Positions 33,317 through 41,603 of a stretch of 64,000 nucleotides of DNA are shown here, piece by piece. The stretch is from assembly GCA_002841155.1 (NCBI GenBank), contig PHEH01000001.1:233825-297824 (forward strand), in the 5' to 3' direction. Under the pieces are notes generated by a model, which made no database searches, was not told the origin of the DNA, and worked only from the letters and a program-made list of their open reading frames with translations. The translations under genes were made by a program, and so were the position numbers. The DNA is from Alphaproteobacteria bacterium HGW-Alphaproteobacteria-18 (GTDB lineage: Bacteria; Pseudomonadota; Alphaproteobacteria; Caulobacterales; Hyphomonadaceae). Position 1 is the first letter of the stretch. Every line of letters starts with the position of its first letter.

Positions 33317-35248
33317 TCAGATGTCGCGGCGGTTGATCTCACCGTCATCGATCCGGATCTCCGGTAACGGCTTCTTTTCAGGCACCGGTTCGGAAAGGCC
33401 CCCGGCGAGCTTGGCGCTGATAGAATCGCGTTCAATGTGAGGGGGGTGATTGTTGAGAGCCGTCTGCCAGGCTTCCCGCGCGTCCTCTTCCTTGCCCTGA
33501 TGCCAGTAGATGTCGCCGAGATGATCTTCGACCTCCCAGTGGCGGTGGGGCATCAGGTCTTCCCGCGCGCCTTCGATCAGGCGTTGTGCCCGCTCAAGAT
33601 CACCGAGCTGATAGAGCGCCCAGCCGAATGAGTCGGAGATATAGGGGTCATTTTCGGCCAGCAGCATGGCGCGCGCCAGCACCCTGTAGCCCTCCTCAAG
33701 ACGGTCCGTCCGTGTGACCAGGAAATAGCCGAGAGAATTCAGTGTGTAAGGATCATTCGGGCGCGCGAGCCGTTCGCTCCGCAGGATGACCAGCGCGTCA
33801 TTCACCCGGCCTTCGCGCCCAAGCAGGTCTGCCAGCGTCATGCGGCGCTCATGCGTATCGTCCAGCCGGCGGGCTTCTTCTGCATGGCTGAGGGCCTGCC
33901 GGGGCTCACCGAAATGGTTGAAAATGGAGCTGGCCAGCCCGTTGGCGGCGGCCTGTTCGGCGGAGTTTTCCGCACGCTGCATCAGTTCCGGCAAAAGGGT
34001 CATCGCAGTGTCGCGGTCGTTCAGCAGGGCGCTGAGCTGGAGGGCGCCATACAGGGTCTGCAACTTGTCATCGTCATCGGAGAGGATGAGCGCTTCAGCA
34101 AGCGCGTTGCGCGCCTCTGTCTCATGACCTGACATGATGAGCGCCTGAGCGGCAGAAATCTGCAAGGAAGGCGTCATCTGCGGCGCAATCATCGCAAGAT
34201 GCGCAGCGCCTTCAAACAGGGCTTCCTGATAAAGGGCATCAATGACACCACTGCGAACCGCCTCATTGGCGGGATCGATTACCAGCGTCATAAGGTCAAA
34301 TCCGGCGCGTTCTGTATCGAAACCGCTGAGATCCCGGCCGGAGAGGGCCGCTGTTATGTAGCGCTGTTGCTGGAGGGCGGTTGCAACATCCGAGAGCGAC
34401 TGTGAAAATCCCGTCACAAAGGTCAGCGGTTTGTTGTCGAGATTTTTGCCTGTCTCAAGGCTTTCTATGGCGGCGGCGTAGCTGGTTGCCTGCTCTGGCT
34501 GAGACGCTGCCAGCTGCTCGTAAACGGCCTTTGCCTCATCAATCCGCCCCAGCCGCTGCAGCAGGAGGGCGTGGCGCACGATAACAGAGCTGACATGCTG
34601 GAACACGATGTTGCGTGGATCGAATTCGTGCTCGGGGGCCTGGATGGTAGTTGGCGTCAGCGCTTCATAGACGGCAAGGGCCTCATCCGTGCGGCCAGCA
34701 GCTTCCAGCAGCGCGGCAAGGGAGAGGTCTGCCGTAATGCCGGGCATGCTGCCGGCGACATCGCGGTGGCGCTCAATCGCCGCCCCGGCATCGCCTTCCA
34801 ACGCGATGAACCATGCATCGAGCCAGAGATGAAAGCCCGGAAGGTCGGCCTCAATCTCCGGATCTCCCGTGACCCCGAGATAGCTGCGGGCACCAGCGAA
34901 ATCGGCATCGGCCGCACGGTCCAGCGCCAGATAGGCGTTTGCAAAACTGTCCGTTTTCCGGTCGTCGTAAGACATCACGGTCAGCACCGTCAGCAGGCCG
35001 GCCGTATCGCCCGCGCGAATGGCGTCTTCGGCCGTGGCGTAGATCGTGTTTTCGCCGGTTTCGTCGATGAGCGCCGTAGCAAGGGCGGCTGCAGACAACC
35101 GTGTCGCGGTTGCCGGCACTGGAGATTCTGCTGACTCTTCGGTGCCTTTCTGCCCCCCCGCAAGATGCGGTATGCTGGTGCAGGCGGCCGGAGACAGGGC
35201 CAGAAGGCAAGCGAGAACGGCGAAAGAGGCGTGGGAGCTGTGGCGCAT
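33317..35248 (-). CDS. Large TPR lipoprotein
   Basis: The 643-residue protein has a lipoprotein signal (SFAVLACLLALSPAACTS) followed by many tetratricopeptide-like helix pairs. The clearest are in the C-terminal third: RPNDPYTLNSLGYFLVTRTD, DPYISDSFGWALYQLGDLER and HLGDIYWHQGKEEDAREAW. It is probably outer-membrane anchored and faces the periplasm, where it may scaffold envelope machinery; partners are unknown. I start it at ATG 35248 because the signal begins there; AGGAG is a little far (13 bases). A TTG at 35287 is possible. The adjacent PBP1A gene hints at a wall-related role (inference). Confidence 0.82.
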   Translation of the reverse strand: MRHSSHASFAVLACLLALSPAACTSIPHLAGGQKGTEESAESPVPATATRLSAAALATALIDETGENTIYATAEDAIRAGDTAGLLTVLTVMSYDDRKTDSFANAYLALDRAADADFAGARSYLGVTGDPEIEADLPGFHLWLDAWFIALEGDAGAAIERHRDVAGSMPGITADLSLAALLEAAGRTDEALAVYEALTPTTIQAPEHEFDPRNIVFQHVSSVIVRHALLLQRLGRIDEAKAVYEQLAASQPEQATSYAAAIESLETGKNLDNKPLTFVTGFSQSLSDVATALQQQRYITAALSGRDLSGFDTERAGFDLMTLVIDPANEAVRSGVIDALYQEALFEGAAHLAMIAPQMTPSLQISAAQALIMSGHETEARNALAEALILSDDDDKLQTLYGALQLSALLNDRDTAMTLLPELMQRAENSAEQAAANGLASSIFNHFGEPRQALSHAEEARRLDDTHERRMTLADLLGREGRVNDALVILRSERLARPNDPYTLNSLGYFLVTRTDRLEEGYRVLARAMLLAENDPYISDSFGWALYQLGDLERAQRLIEGAREDLMPHRHWEVEDHLGDIYWHQGKEEDAREAWQTALNNHPPHIERDSISAKLAGGLSEPVPEKKPLPEIRIDDGEINRRDI

Positions 35249-35345
35249 GGAGATTCGCTCACTCCTGATTGGGGAGAGCTCAGTCAAGCAGTCCCTTGAG
35301 GCAAGAGCAAGGCGGCCAAAGCTCGAATGACGTGAAGGTGAAAAC

Positions 35346-35366
35346 GCCGCCCGCGTAACGGGCGGC
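35346..35366 (-). terminator. Terminator of ETF-QO gene
   Basis: GCCGCCCG (35346-35353) pairs with CGGGCGGC (35359-35366) around a five-base loop. On the minus strand GTTTTC follows, 20 bp after the ETF-QO stop. Confidence 0.8.
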
Positions 35367-35386
35367 GCTAGGTGAGATCGGAAAGA

Positions 35387-37069
35387 TCAGGTGTTGGAAT
35401 AGGCAGGCCCGCCGCCACCTTCCGGAACCGTCCAGTTGATGTTCTGGTTGGGATCTTTGATGTCGCAGGTCTTGCAGTGGATGCAGTTCTGCGAGTTGAT
35501 CTGGAAGCGCATCGCGCCGCCATCATCCTTGACCCATTCATACACACCCGCCGGGCAATACCGCGCAGACGGGCCAGCAAACACATCGTACTCAGACGAT
35601 TTTTGCAGGGCGAGATCAGCCACCTTCAGGTGAACCGGCTGGTCTTCGCCGTGGTAGGTGTTGGTGAAGGAAACATTCGTCAGCTTATCGAAGCTGATCA
35701 CGCCGTCCGGTTTCGGATAGTCAATCGGCTTGAAATACTTGGCCGGTTTCAGGGATTCGGCATCGGTCTTGTTATGGTGCAGCGTGGGCAGGAAGCCGAA
35801 GCCGACCAGGCAACGCATCCACATGTCCGGCACGCCGATCATCGCGCCGACGAGGGTGCCAAATCGCGACATGAGGGGCTTCATGTTGCGCACCGGTGAG
35901 AGGTCTTTCCAGACCCAGGATTCGCGGACCGCGTCGGAATAGGTCGTCAGGACGTCGGACTGGCGGCCGGCCTTTATCGCATCAAACGCTGCCTCAGCCG
36001 CGAGCATTCCGGTCTTCATCGCATTGTGGGTGCCCTTGATGCGCGGCAGGTTCACGAAACCGGCCGAGCAACCAATCAGGGCGCCGCCCGGGAACGACAG
36101 CTGCGGAATCGACTGGATGCCGCCGGACGTGATGGCGCGCGCACCATACGCAACACGCTTTCCCCCTTGCAGGTAGCGCAGCACATCCGGATGATGCTTG
36201 TAGCGCTGGAATTCATGATAGGGCGAGAGGTAGGGGTTTTTGTAGTTCAAGTGGACGACGTAGCCTACCGAGACGAAAGCTTCGCCATTGTCGCGGAAGT
36301 GGTACAGGAAGCCGCCGCCATCCCCGTTCTTGCCCATGACGGGCCAGCCGAACGTGTGCTGGACGAGGCCCTCCTGGAAAATATCCTCCGGGACCGACCA
36401 GACTTCTTTCAGGCCGATGCCAAACTTCTGCGGGTCGCTGTCACTGCAAAGGTCGAACTTCGCCTGCAGCTGCTTGGTCAGCGAGCCGCGCGCGCCCTCG
36501 GCAAACAGTACGTACTTGCCGAGCAACTCCATGCCGGGCTGGAAATCCGGGCCGGGGTTTCCATCCTTGTCGATGCCCATGACGCCGGCCACAATGCCTT
36601 TGACGGTGCCGTCCTCGCCATACACAACTTCAGAGGCCGCAAAGCCGGGAAAAACTTCAACGCCAAGCTTTTCGGCTTCCGCACCCAGCCAGCGGCATAC
36701 ATTGGCAAGCGAACCAATAAAGCAGCCATGATTGCTCATCAGCGGCGGGAAAGGCGCCCAGCCGACCTCAGCCGAGCCACTCTCACCGAGCAGCCTGTAG
36801 CTGTCGATCTTCACCTCGGTAGACAGCGGCCGATCCGCGCGTGTGCGCCAGTCCGGAAGCAGTTCGTCGAGTGCCTTGGGGTCCAGCACGAGGCCCGACA
36901 GGATATGCGCGCCGATTTCGCCGCCTTTTTCGATGACGACCACGGAAAGGTCTTCGCCGGCATCATTTGCGAGTTGTTTGAACCGGATCGCTGCTGACAG
37001 ACCCGCAGGTCCGCCGCCAACGATAACGAGGTCGAACTCCATCGACTCACGCTCAGGGGTCTCCGCCAT
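35387..37069 (-). CDS. Electron transfer flavoprotein-ubiquinone oxidoreductase
   Basis: The 560-residue peripheral membrane protein passes electrons from ETF (fatty acid and amine oxidation) to ubiquinone. The FAD motif is FDLVIVGGGPAGLSAAIRF near residue 12. The ubiquinone-binding and central FAD domain includes GCSAGFVNLPRIKGTHNAM. The C-terminal 4Fe-4S ligands are in CPAGVYEW and NCIHCKTCDIKDPNQNINW. AAGGAGC precedes ATG 37069; the open frame extends upstream over the divergent UDG gene and that part is not coding. The ETF subunits are not in the window. Confidence 0.96.
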   Translation of the reverse strand: MAETPERESMEFDLVIVGGGPAGLSAAIRFKQLANDAGEDLSVVVIEKGGEIGAHILSGLVLDPKALDELLPDWRTRADRPLSTEVKIDSYRLLGESGSAEVGWAPFPPLMSNHGCFIGSLANVCRWLGAEAEKLGVEVFPGFAASEVVYGEDGTVKGIVAGVMGIDKDGNPGPDFQPGMELLGKYVLFAEGARGSLTKQLQAKFDLCSDSDPQKFGIGLKEVWSVPEDIFQEGLVQHTFGWPVMGKNGDGGGFLYHFRDNGEAFVSVGYVVHLNYKNPYLSPYHEFQRYKHHPDVLRYLQGGKRVAYGARAITSGGIQSIPQLSFPGGALIGCSAGFVNLPRIKGTHNAMKTGMLAAEAAFDAIKAGRQSDVLTTYSDAVRESWVWKDLSPVRNMKPLMSRFGTLVGAMIGVPDMWMRCLVGFGFLPTLHHNKTDAESLKPAKYFKPIDYPKPDGVISFDKLTNVSFTNTYHGEDQPVHLKVADLALQKSSEYDVFAGPSARYCPAGVYEWVKDDGGAMRFQINSQNCIHCKTCDIKDPNQNINWTVPEGGGGPAYSNT

Positions 37070-37157
37070 AAGCTGCTCCTTGTTTGCGCTTTGCGCTTTA
37101 TATCTGTATCCAGTTAAGCACTTACAGCCTGTTTCCCGAAGGTCCAGCCTGTCCGCA

Positions 37158-37955
37158 ATGTCATCCCCTGCGTCAAGAACGCCAATTGATGCGCTCACCG
37201 AATGGTGGGCGGCCATGGGCGTGGCTGTGGACGAGCCTCTTGTGGACGCCCTGCTGGCCGTTGCGCCGGCAGCGCCTGAAACGCCAGAACTGGCGCAGGC
37301 ACTGGAGCCTGCCCCTCTGCGCAAGCGCGGCGCCCGCACGGTTCCGGAATGGATACGGGAGGCCGAACAGATGGCCAGGGGCTGCGCGAGCCTGGATGAC
37401 CTCACGGCCGCCCTCTCAGAATTTAATGGCAGCCCGCTCAAGGCAAGTTGTGAAAATACAGTCGTTTATGATGGAACGCCCGGTGCCAGCCTGATGGTGA
37501 TCGGGGAGGGGCCAGGTGCCGAAGAGGACCGCCGTGGCAAGCCCTTCGTGGGCCGGGCAGGGCAGCTGCTCGATAAAATGTTGGCCGCCATTGGCCGAAG
37601 TCGCACCGAAAATACCCTGATTTCCAACGTCAATTACTGGCGCCCGCCGGGCAACCGGAACCCGGAAGTGGACGAACTTGCTGTCTGCCGGCCCTTTGTG
37701 GACCGGATGATCGAGATTTCCCGGCCGAAGCTCATCGTGGCGGCGGGGGGCATTCCGGCGGTGTCGCTGCTCAGCAGCCGCGAGGGAATCATGAAACTGC
37801 GCGGCAATGAATACGCTTACAAAACGCCCGGCGGCTATTCGGTGCCCCTGATTCCCATGCTGCACCCGGCCTATCTGCTGCGCCGCCCGCAGGACAAAAG
37901 CCGCGCCTGGCGAGACCTCCTCCTGATCGAAAAGCGGCTGGGCGAGTTGGAGTAA
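37158..37955 (+). CDS. Uracil-DNA glycosylase, family 4/5-like
   Basis: The 265-residue protein belongs to the bacterial/archaeal UDG superfamily. Motif A is VIGEGPGAEEDRRGKPFVG (114-132) and motif B is MLHPAYLLRRPQDK near residue 235. Classical family 4 enzymes have a CxxC near the N-terminus and two later cysteines holding a 4Fe-4S cluster. Here only Cys76, Cys98 and Cys177 are seen and no CxxC, so a normal cluster is doubtful. The first 70 residues form an extra N-terminal region common in alphaproteobacteria. It removes uracil arising from cytosine deamination. It is divergent from ETF-QO. Confidence 0.85.
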   Translation: MSSPASRTPIDALTEWWAAMGVAVDEPLVDALLAVAPAAPETPELAQALEPAPLRKRGARTVPEWIREAEQMARGCASLDDLTAALSEFNGSPLKASCENTVVYDGTPGASLMVIGEGPGAEEDRRGKPFVGRAGQLLDKMLAAIGRSRTENTLISNVNYWRPPGNRNPEVDELAVCRPFVDRMIEISRPKLIVAAGGIPAVSLLSSREGIMKLRGNEYAYKTPGGYSVPLIPMLHPAYLLRRPQDKSRAWRDLLLIEKRLGELE

Positions 37956-38432
37956 CTACTCCTCCAGCGCCTCCTCAGCCTTTTCATCGACCAGCTTGCG
38001 CTCTTCCTTCTTCCGCTCGGAAAATTCAGCCGCGATCTCGCCGCTCTTGTCAGCGCCAATCACATCCTTGGCGACGGGGAAGATGTCTTCTTCTTCCTCT
38101 TCAATATGATGCTCATACCGGTCTTTGAGCGTCTTGAAGCGCGTCAGCCAGCCGGGCGAGCTCATCTCCATTTCATTGAGCTCCTGGAGCATATCGTCGA
38201 GCTCCTTGTGCTCGGCCACCGAATGGCGCCCTTCGGGCTGGCCATGAGACTTTGCCATCAGCGGGCTGTAAAAGGCCTCTTCTTCAGCGGCGGCATGGGC
38301 GCCGACATCATAATAGAAGGTCTGCCACAGCTCTCGCCGCTCAGGGGAATCCCCCTGGGTATCGGCCAGCTTTGCAAGCAGGTCGCGATGTTTGTCATGA
38401 TCGGATTTCAGCCTCTCATAAATCGTGGGCAT
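37956..38432 (-). CDS. Hemerythrin-like HHE domain protein
   Basis: The 158-residue all-helical protein has the HHE pattern of a diiron-binding four-helix bundle: LKSDHDKHRDLLAKL (His12, His15), VGAHAAAEEEAFY, HSVAEHKELDDML and YEHHIEEEEEDIFPVAKDVI. A Lys/Glu-rich tail follows. Oxygen, nitric-oxide or iron sensing are known for the family; the exact role here is open. ATG 38432 begins the conserved part and has GGAGAGA upstream. Its stop codon directly abuts the convergent UDG gene. Confidence 0.88.
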   Translation of the reverse strand: MPTIYERLKSDHDKHRDLLAKLADTQGDSPERRELWQTFYYDVGAHAAAEEEAFYSPLMAKSHGQPEGRHSVAEHKELDDMLQELNEMEMSSPGWLTRFKTLKDRYEHHIEEEEEDIFPVAKDVIGADKSGEIAAEFSERKKEERKLVDEKAEEALEE

Positions 38433-38518
38433 GGCGGTCTCTCCTTGACTAATCTGCGGAATGAACGCCTCACCGGACTGAGCGTTCCCCAAGCTCCGCC
38501 AACCTGATCGCGACCCCC

Positions 38519-39202
38519 ATGCCAGCGCCCCTGTCCATTATCATTCCAACCCTGAACGCGGCCGCCGACCTGCCGCTGTGTCTGGAGGGTCTGATGGCCG
38601 GTCTGGAGGCCGGGCTGATCCGGGAGGTGATCGTCGTGGATGGCGGATCAGTCGACGCGACCGCACGCATCGCTGGCGCTGCTGGTGCCACCCTGGTTGA
38701 GAGCGCGCCGGGACGCGCCCGGCAGCTGATCGCAGGTGCGGCTGCCGCGCGGGGGGAATGGCTGCTTTTCCTGCATGCCGATACCGTGCTCTCGCGCGAC
38801 TGGCCGGAGCGCGCGGCCGCGCACATGGGAACACGGCCCGGCATGGCGGCCGCCTTCACCCTCAAATACCGGTCTGACGCCCGTGCCGCCCGCAGGCTGG
38901 AGGCGCGGGCCAACCGGCGTGCCCGCTGGATGGGGCTGCCCTATGGCGATCAGGGTCTGCTTATCTCGCGGGCGCTCTATGATGAGATTGGCGGCTACAC
39001 CGAAGTTCCGCTGATGGAAGACGTCATGATCGTGCGCACGCTGGGGAAGCGCCGTCTTGTGATCCTGAACGCGGAGGCACGCACATCAGCGGCCAAATAT
39101 GAGCGCGATGGCTGGCGCCGGCGGAGCTGGAAGAACGCGCTGCTGCTGACACGCTTCCTGATGGGGGCAAAGCCCGAAGACCTCGCCCGGGATTATCGCT
39201 AG
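38519..39202 (+). CDS. Family 2 glycosyltransferase (TIGR04283-like, arsenosugar type)
   Basis: The 227-residue GT-A enzyme opens with LSIIIPTLNAAADLPLCLEG and has EVIVVDGGSVDATARIA, FLHADTVLSRDW (nucleotide-sugar metal motif HAD) and YGDQGLLISRALYDEIGGY followed by LMEDVMIVRTLGKRR. These stretches are characteristic of the small TIGR04283 family, often paired with TIGR04282; the partner lies 600 bp downstream. The arsenosugar name comes from gene context in other bacteria, and no arsenic gene is seen here. It overlaps the convergent lipoprotein gene by four bases. Confidence 0.86.
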   Translation: MPAPLSIIIPTLNAAADLPLCLEGLMAGLEAGLIREVIVVDGGSVDATARIAGAAGATLVESAPGRARQLIAGAAAARGEWLLFLHADTVLSRDWPERAAAHMGTRPGMAAAFTLKYRSDARAARRLEARANRRARWMGLPYGDQGLLISRALYDEIGGYTEVPLMEDVMIVRTLGKRRLVILNAEARTSAAKYERDGWRRRSWKNALLLTRFLMGAKPEDLARDYR

Positions 39203-39741
39203 CGCGCGGCGGCCCACCAGGCATCATCGGCAAAGTCGCCCGCATGGCGCGTGCGCAGATATTCGGTGAGCGCGTCAATGTCCGTCACGCGGCAGGCATA
39301 GGGGCCGTCTTTTTCCAGGCCGTAGCGGATCAGTTCCGAAGCGGTCGCCTGGCTGCAGTCGGGCACGGCAACTTCATATTCGCGCACGCCAAGGTCGGTA
39401 TCCTTCAGCTTGCGCGCCACGACATAGCCCCACGCCTCCTCTTCGCCGTCCGCAGAGAGGTTGGCCTCGCCCAGCCAGATGGTTTCTCCGCCAGCCTGCA
39501 TCAGGGGGCGGAAGCGGATCGCGACCGGTTGCTCGTTGACGTCTTCCGTATGGGGCAGAATGAGATAGGCGTCTTCCTGCACGGTTGTCTGATGGCAGGG
39601 CTCCTCCGCATCGAGGCAGAAGGCAAGCGGGCCGTCATGAATGTGCGCCCCTTCGCCAATCAATGGTTTTTCCGAAAGGAAACAGCCGCTGAGCAATAGG
39701 GCGGCACAGCCAGCAGCAAAGGCACGGAATAGGCTGAACAT
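39199..39741 (-). CDS. Hypothetical lipoprotein
   Basis: I do not recognise this family. The 180-residue product has a lipoprotein signal (LFRAFAAGCAALLLSGC, lipidated Cys20) and a mature domain with four further cysteines (LAFCLDAEEPCHQ, VPDCSQATAS, PYACRVTDID) that could form two disulfides. It sits antisense between the two glycosyltransferase genes and splits that usual pair. It is probably an outer-membrane-anchored periplasmic protein. Confidence 0.75.
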   Translation of the reverse strand: MFSLFRAFAAGCAALLLSGCFLSEKPLIGEGAHIHDGPLAFCLDAEEPCHQTTVQEDAYLILPHTEDVNEQPVAIRFRPLMQAGGETIWLGEANLSADGEEEAWGYVVARKLKDTDLGVREYEVAVPDCSQATASELIRYGLEKDGPYACRVTDIDALTEYLRTRHAGDFADDAWWAAAR

Positions 39742-39803
39742 GGATTGCGCTTTCGTGTTCGTGCTTCCAGTGTCGGATTTTATTCAGGCAAAACAAAGGC
39801 CCA

Positions 39804-40421
39804 ATGCGTACGATTTCCTTGCTTATTTTTGCCAAGCCGCCGCGGATGGGGCTCTCCAAGACACGTCTGGCCGAGGGGCTGGGGCCGGGGGAAGCACGGC
39901 GGATCGCCAGCTTTACCCTTGCTGTGACCCTGAGAGCGGCAAAGGCGAGCGGCCTCAATGTGAAAGTCTACACCACGCCCGACGGCCTGGCCGCGACCCA
40001 ACAAGGGCGCGCCGCATTCGGAGGGCTGCCGGTTCGCCCGCAGGGACCGGGCACGCTGACCCAGCGCCTGGAGCGGGGTTTTAACGAAGCGCCGCCGGGC
40101 ATGGTGTTCTTCATCGGCTCGGACGCGCCAGATATCACACCAGGCCATCTGCGAAGCGCGGTGCGCGGCCTGATGCGGCATGACGCCGTGTTCGGCCCGG
40201 CGCTGGATGGCGGCTTCTGGCTGTTCGGCATGCATAAGGGGCCGCAGACGCGCTCACCCTTCCGGCGGGTGCGCTGGTCGGGGCCGCATGCGATGGAGGA
40301 CGTCTGGAGCCAGCTGCCTGAGCATGCCCGCGTCTGGCTGTTGCCGCCGCTGATCGACATCGACGCGGCGCCCGATTGGGACAATTGGCGCCTGTCGCGG
40401 CGCAAATCCCACAAGAAGTAA
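39804..40421 (+). CDS. DUF2064 / TIGR04282-like glycosyltransferase
   Basis: The 205-residue protein matches the DUF2064 fold: LLIFAKPPRMGLSKTRLAEG at the N-terminus, QGPGTLTQRLERGF, then FFIGSDAPDITPGHL with the metal-binding Asp and FGPALDGGFWLFGM. It usually partners the TIGR04283 glycosyltransferase, here found at 38519. The substrate is unknown. The C-terminus is basic (RLSRRKSHKK). Confidence 0.87.
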   Translation: MRTISLLIFAKPPRMGLSKTRLAEGLGPGEARRIASFTLAVTLRAAKASGLNVKVYTTPDGLAATQQGRAAFGGLPVRPQGPGTLTQRLERGFNEAPPGMVFFIGSDAPDITPGHLRSAVRGLMRHDAVFGPALDGGFWLFGMHKGPQTRSPFRRVRWSGPHAMEDVWSQLPEHARVWLLPPLIDIDAAPDWDNWRLSRRKSHKK

Positions 40422-40469
40422 TTTCAAAAGTTCTTGATTTGTTCTTTTGGTTCTGTCTTTCTGTGACGC

Positions 40470-41603
40470 ATGCGTACGGGACAGAAACTGAAGAAATCAG
40501 GACGGGTCACGCTTCTCGACACTACGAGCGTGGCAGAGCGTTTCGAGCATCGGGGGCGTGGCGCCATCTCGAACCAGACCGGACGGTATGAGCGGGAAAC
40601 GCGCTACGCCTTTGATGATGGCTGGGACACGATTGAGGATGGGGCTGAGCGCCTCGACACCCAGGTGTTCGATGAGGTCGCCCGCACGATCATCACCTTC
40701 AACAAGTCTCCGGACATTTCCTTTGACCGGACGGTGAACCCTTACCGGGGCTGCGAGCATGGCTGCATCTACTGCTTCGCGCGCCCCACTCACACCTGGT
40801 CTGGTCTCTCCGCCGGGCTTGATTTCGAGAGCAAGCTTTTCCGCAAGACGAATGCGACGGAGCTTCTGGTGCGAGAGCTGTCGAAGCCGGGCTATGTCGT
40901 CCGCCCTATCGCGCTTGGCATGAATACCGACGCCTATCAGCCGATTGAGCGGGAAGAACGCCTGACGCGCCAGCTTCTGGAAATTCTATCGGCGCACAAT
41001 CACCCCGTCAGCCTGCTGACGAAGTCAGCCCTGATCCAGCGCGATATCGACATTCTTGCGCCAATGGCCGCCAGGGGACTGACGCGCGTTGGCGTTTCAA
41101 TCACCACGCTGGACCGCAAACTCGCCCGCAAGATGGAGCCGCGCGCGGCAACGCCTGAGCGGCGGCTGGAAACGGTGAAATCCCTCTCCGAAGCGGGTAT
41201 TCCAGTGATGGTGATGACCGCGCCGATCATTCCCGGTCTCAACGATCATGAGATCGAAAGCCTGATCCAGGCCGCCGCCGATCATGGCGCGCGGGGTGTG
41301 GGATATGTGGTTCTCCGGCTTCCGTTCGAGATCAAGGATCTTTTCCATGAATGGCTCGTCCAGCATGCCCCGGACCGGGCCGCGCGCGTCATCAACACGA
41401 TGCGGGAGATGCGCGGCGGAAAGGACTATGACGCCAAATGGTTCGAACGCGGATCGGGCAGGGGGCCGGTCGCAGACCTGATCCGCGCCCGCTTCATTCG
41501 CGCCGCCGGCCAGCTTGGCCTGAACCTGCCAAGGGAACCTCTGAGGACGGACCTCTTTCGTCCACCCGGCGCGCCACCCAGTCAGCTCAGTCTCGATTTC
41601 TAG
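40470..41603 (+). CDS. PA0069-type radical SAM protein
   Basis: The 377-residue protein has the radical SAM cluster motif C-x3-C-x2-C in YRGCEHGCIYCFARPTH near residue 93. It continues with TNATELLVRELSKPGYVVRP and IALGMNTDAYQPIERE, matching the PA0069/SplB-like group. The N-terminal GRGAISNQTGRYE is typical of it. The reaction is not known; DNA photolesion repair is known only for the distant SplB. No ribosome-binding site is visible before the ATG. The gene ends four bases inside the convergent transporter gene. Confidence 0.87.
   Translation: MRTGQKLKKSGRVTLLDTTSVAERFEHRGRGAISNQTGRYERETRYAFDDGWDTIEDGAERLDTQVFDEVARTIITFNKSPDISFDRTVNPYRGCEHGCIYCFARPTHTWSGLSAGLDFESKLFRKTNATELLVRELSKPGYVVRPIALGMNTDAYQPIEREERLTRQLLEILSAHNHPVSLLTKSALIQRDIDILAPMAARGLTRVGVSITTLDRKLARKMEPRAATPERRLETVKSLSEAGIPVMVMTAPIIPGLNDHEIESLIQAAADHGARGVGYVVLRLPFEIKDLFHEWLVQHAPDRAARVINTMREMRGGKDYDAKWFERGSGRGPVADLIRARFIRAAGQLGLNLPREPLRTDLFRPPGAPPSQLSLDF

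Noticed and set aside
40464..40477. TGACGCATGCGTAC at the start of the radical SAM gene, like the two operators
   Set aside because: Only 11 of 14 core bases match, the right half-site is broken, the AAAAGT flank is missing and it overlaps the start codon.
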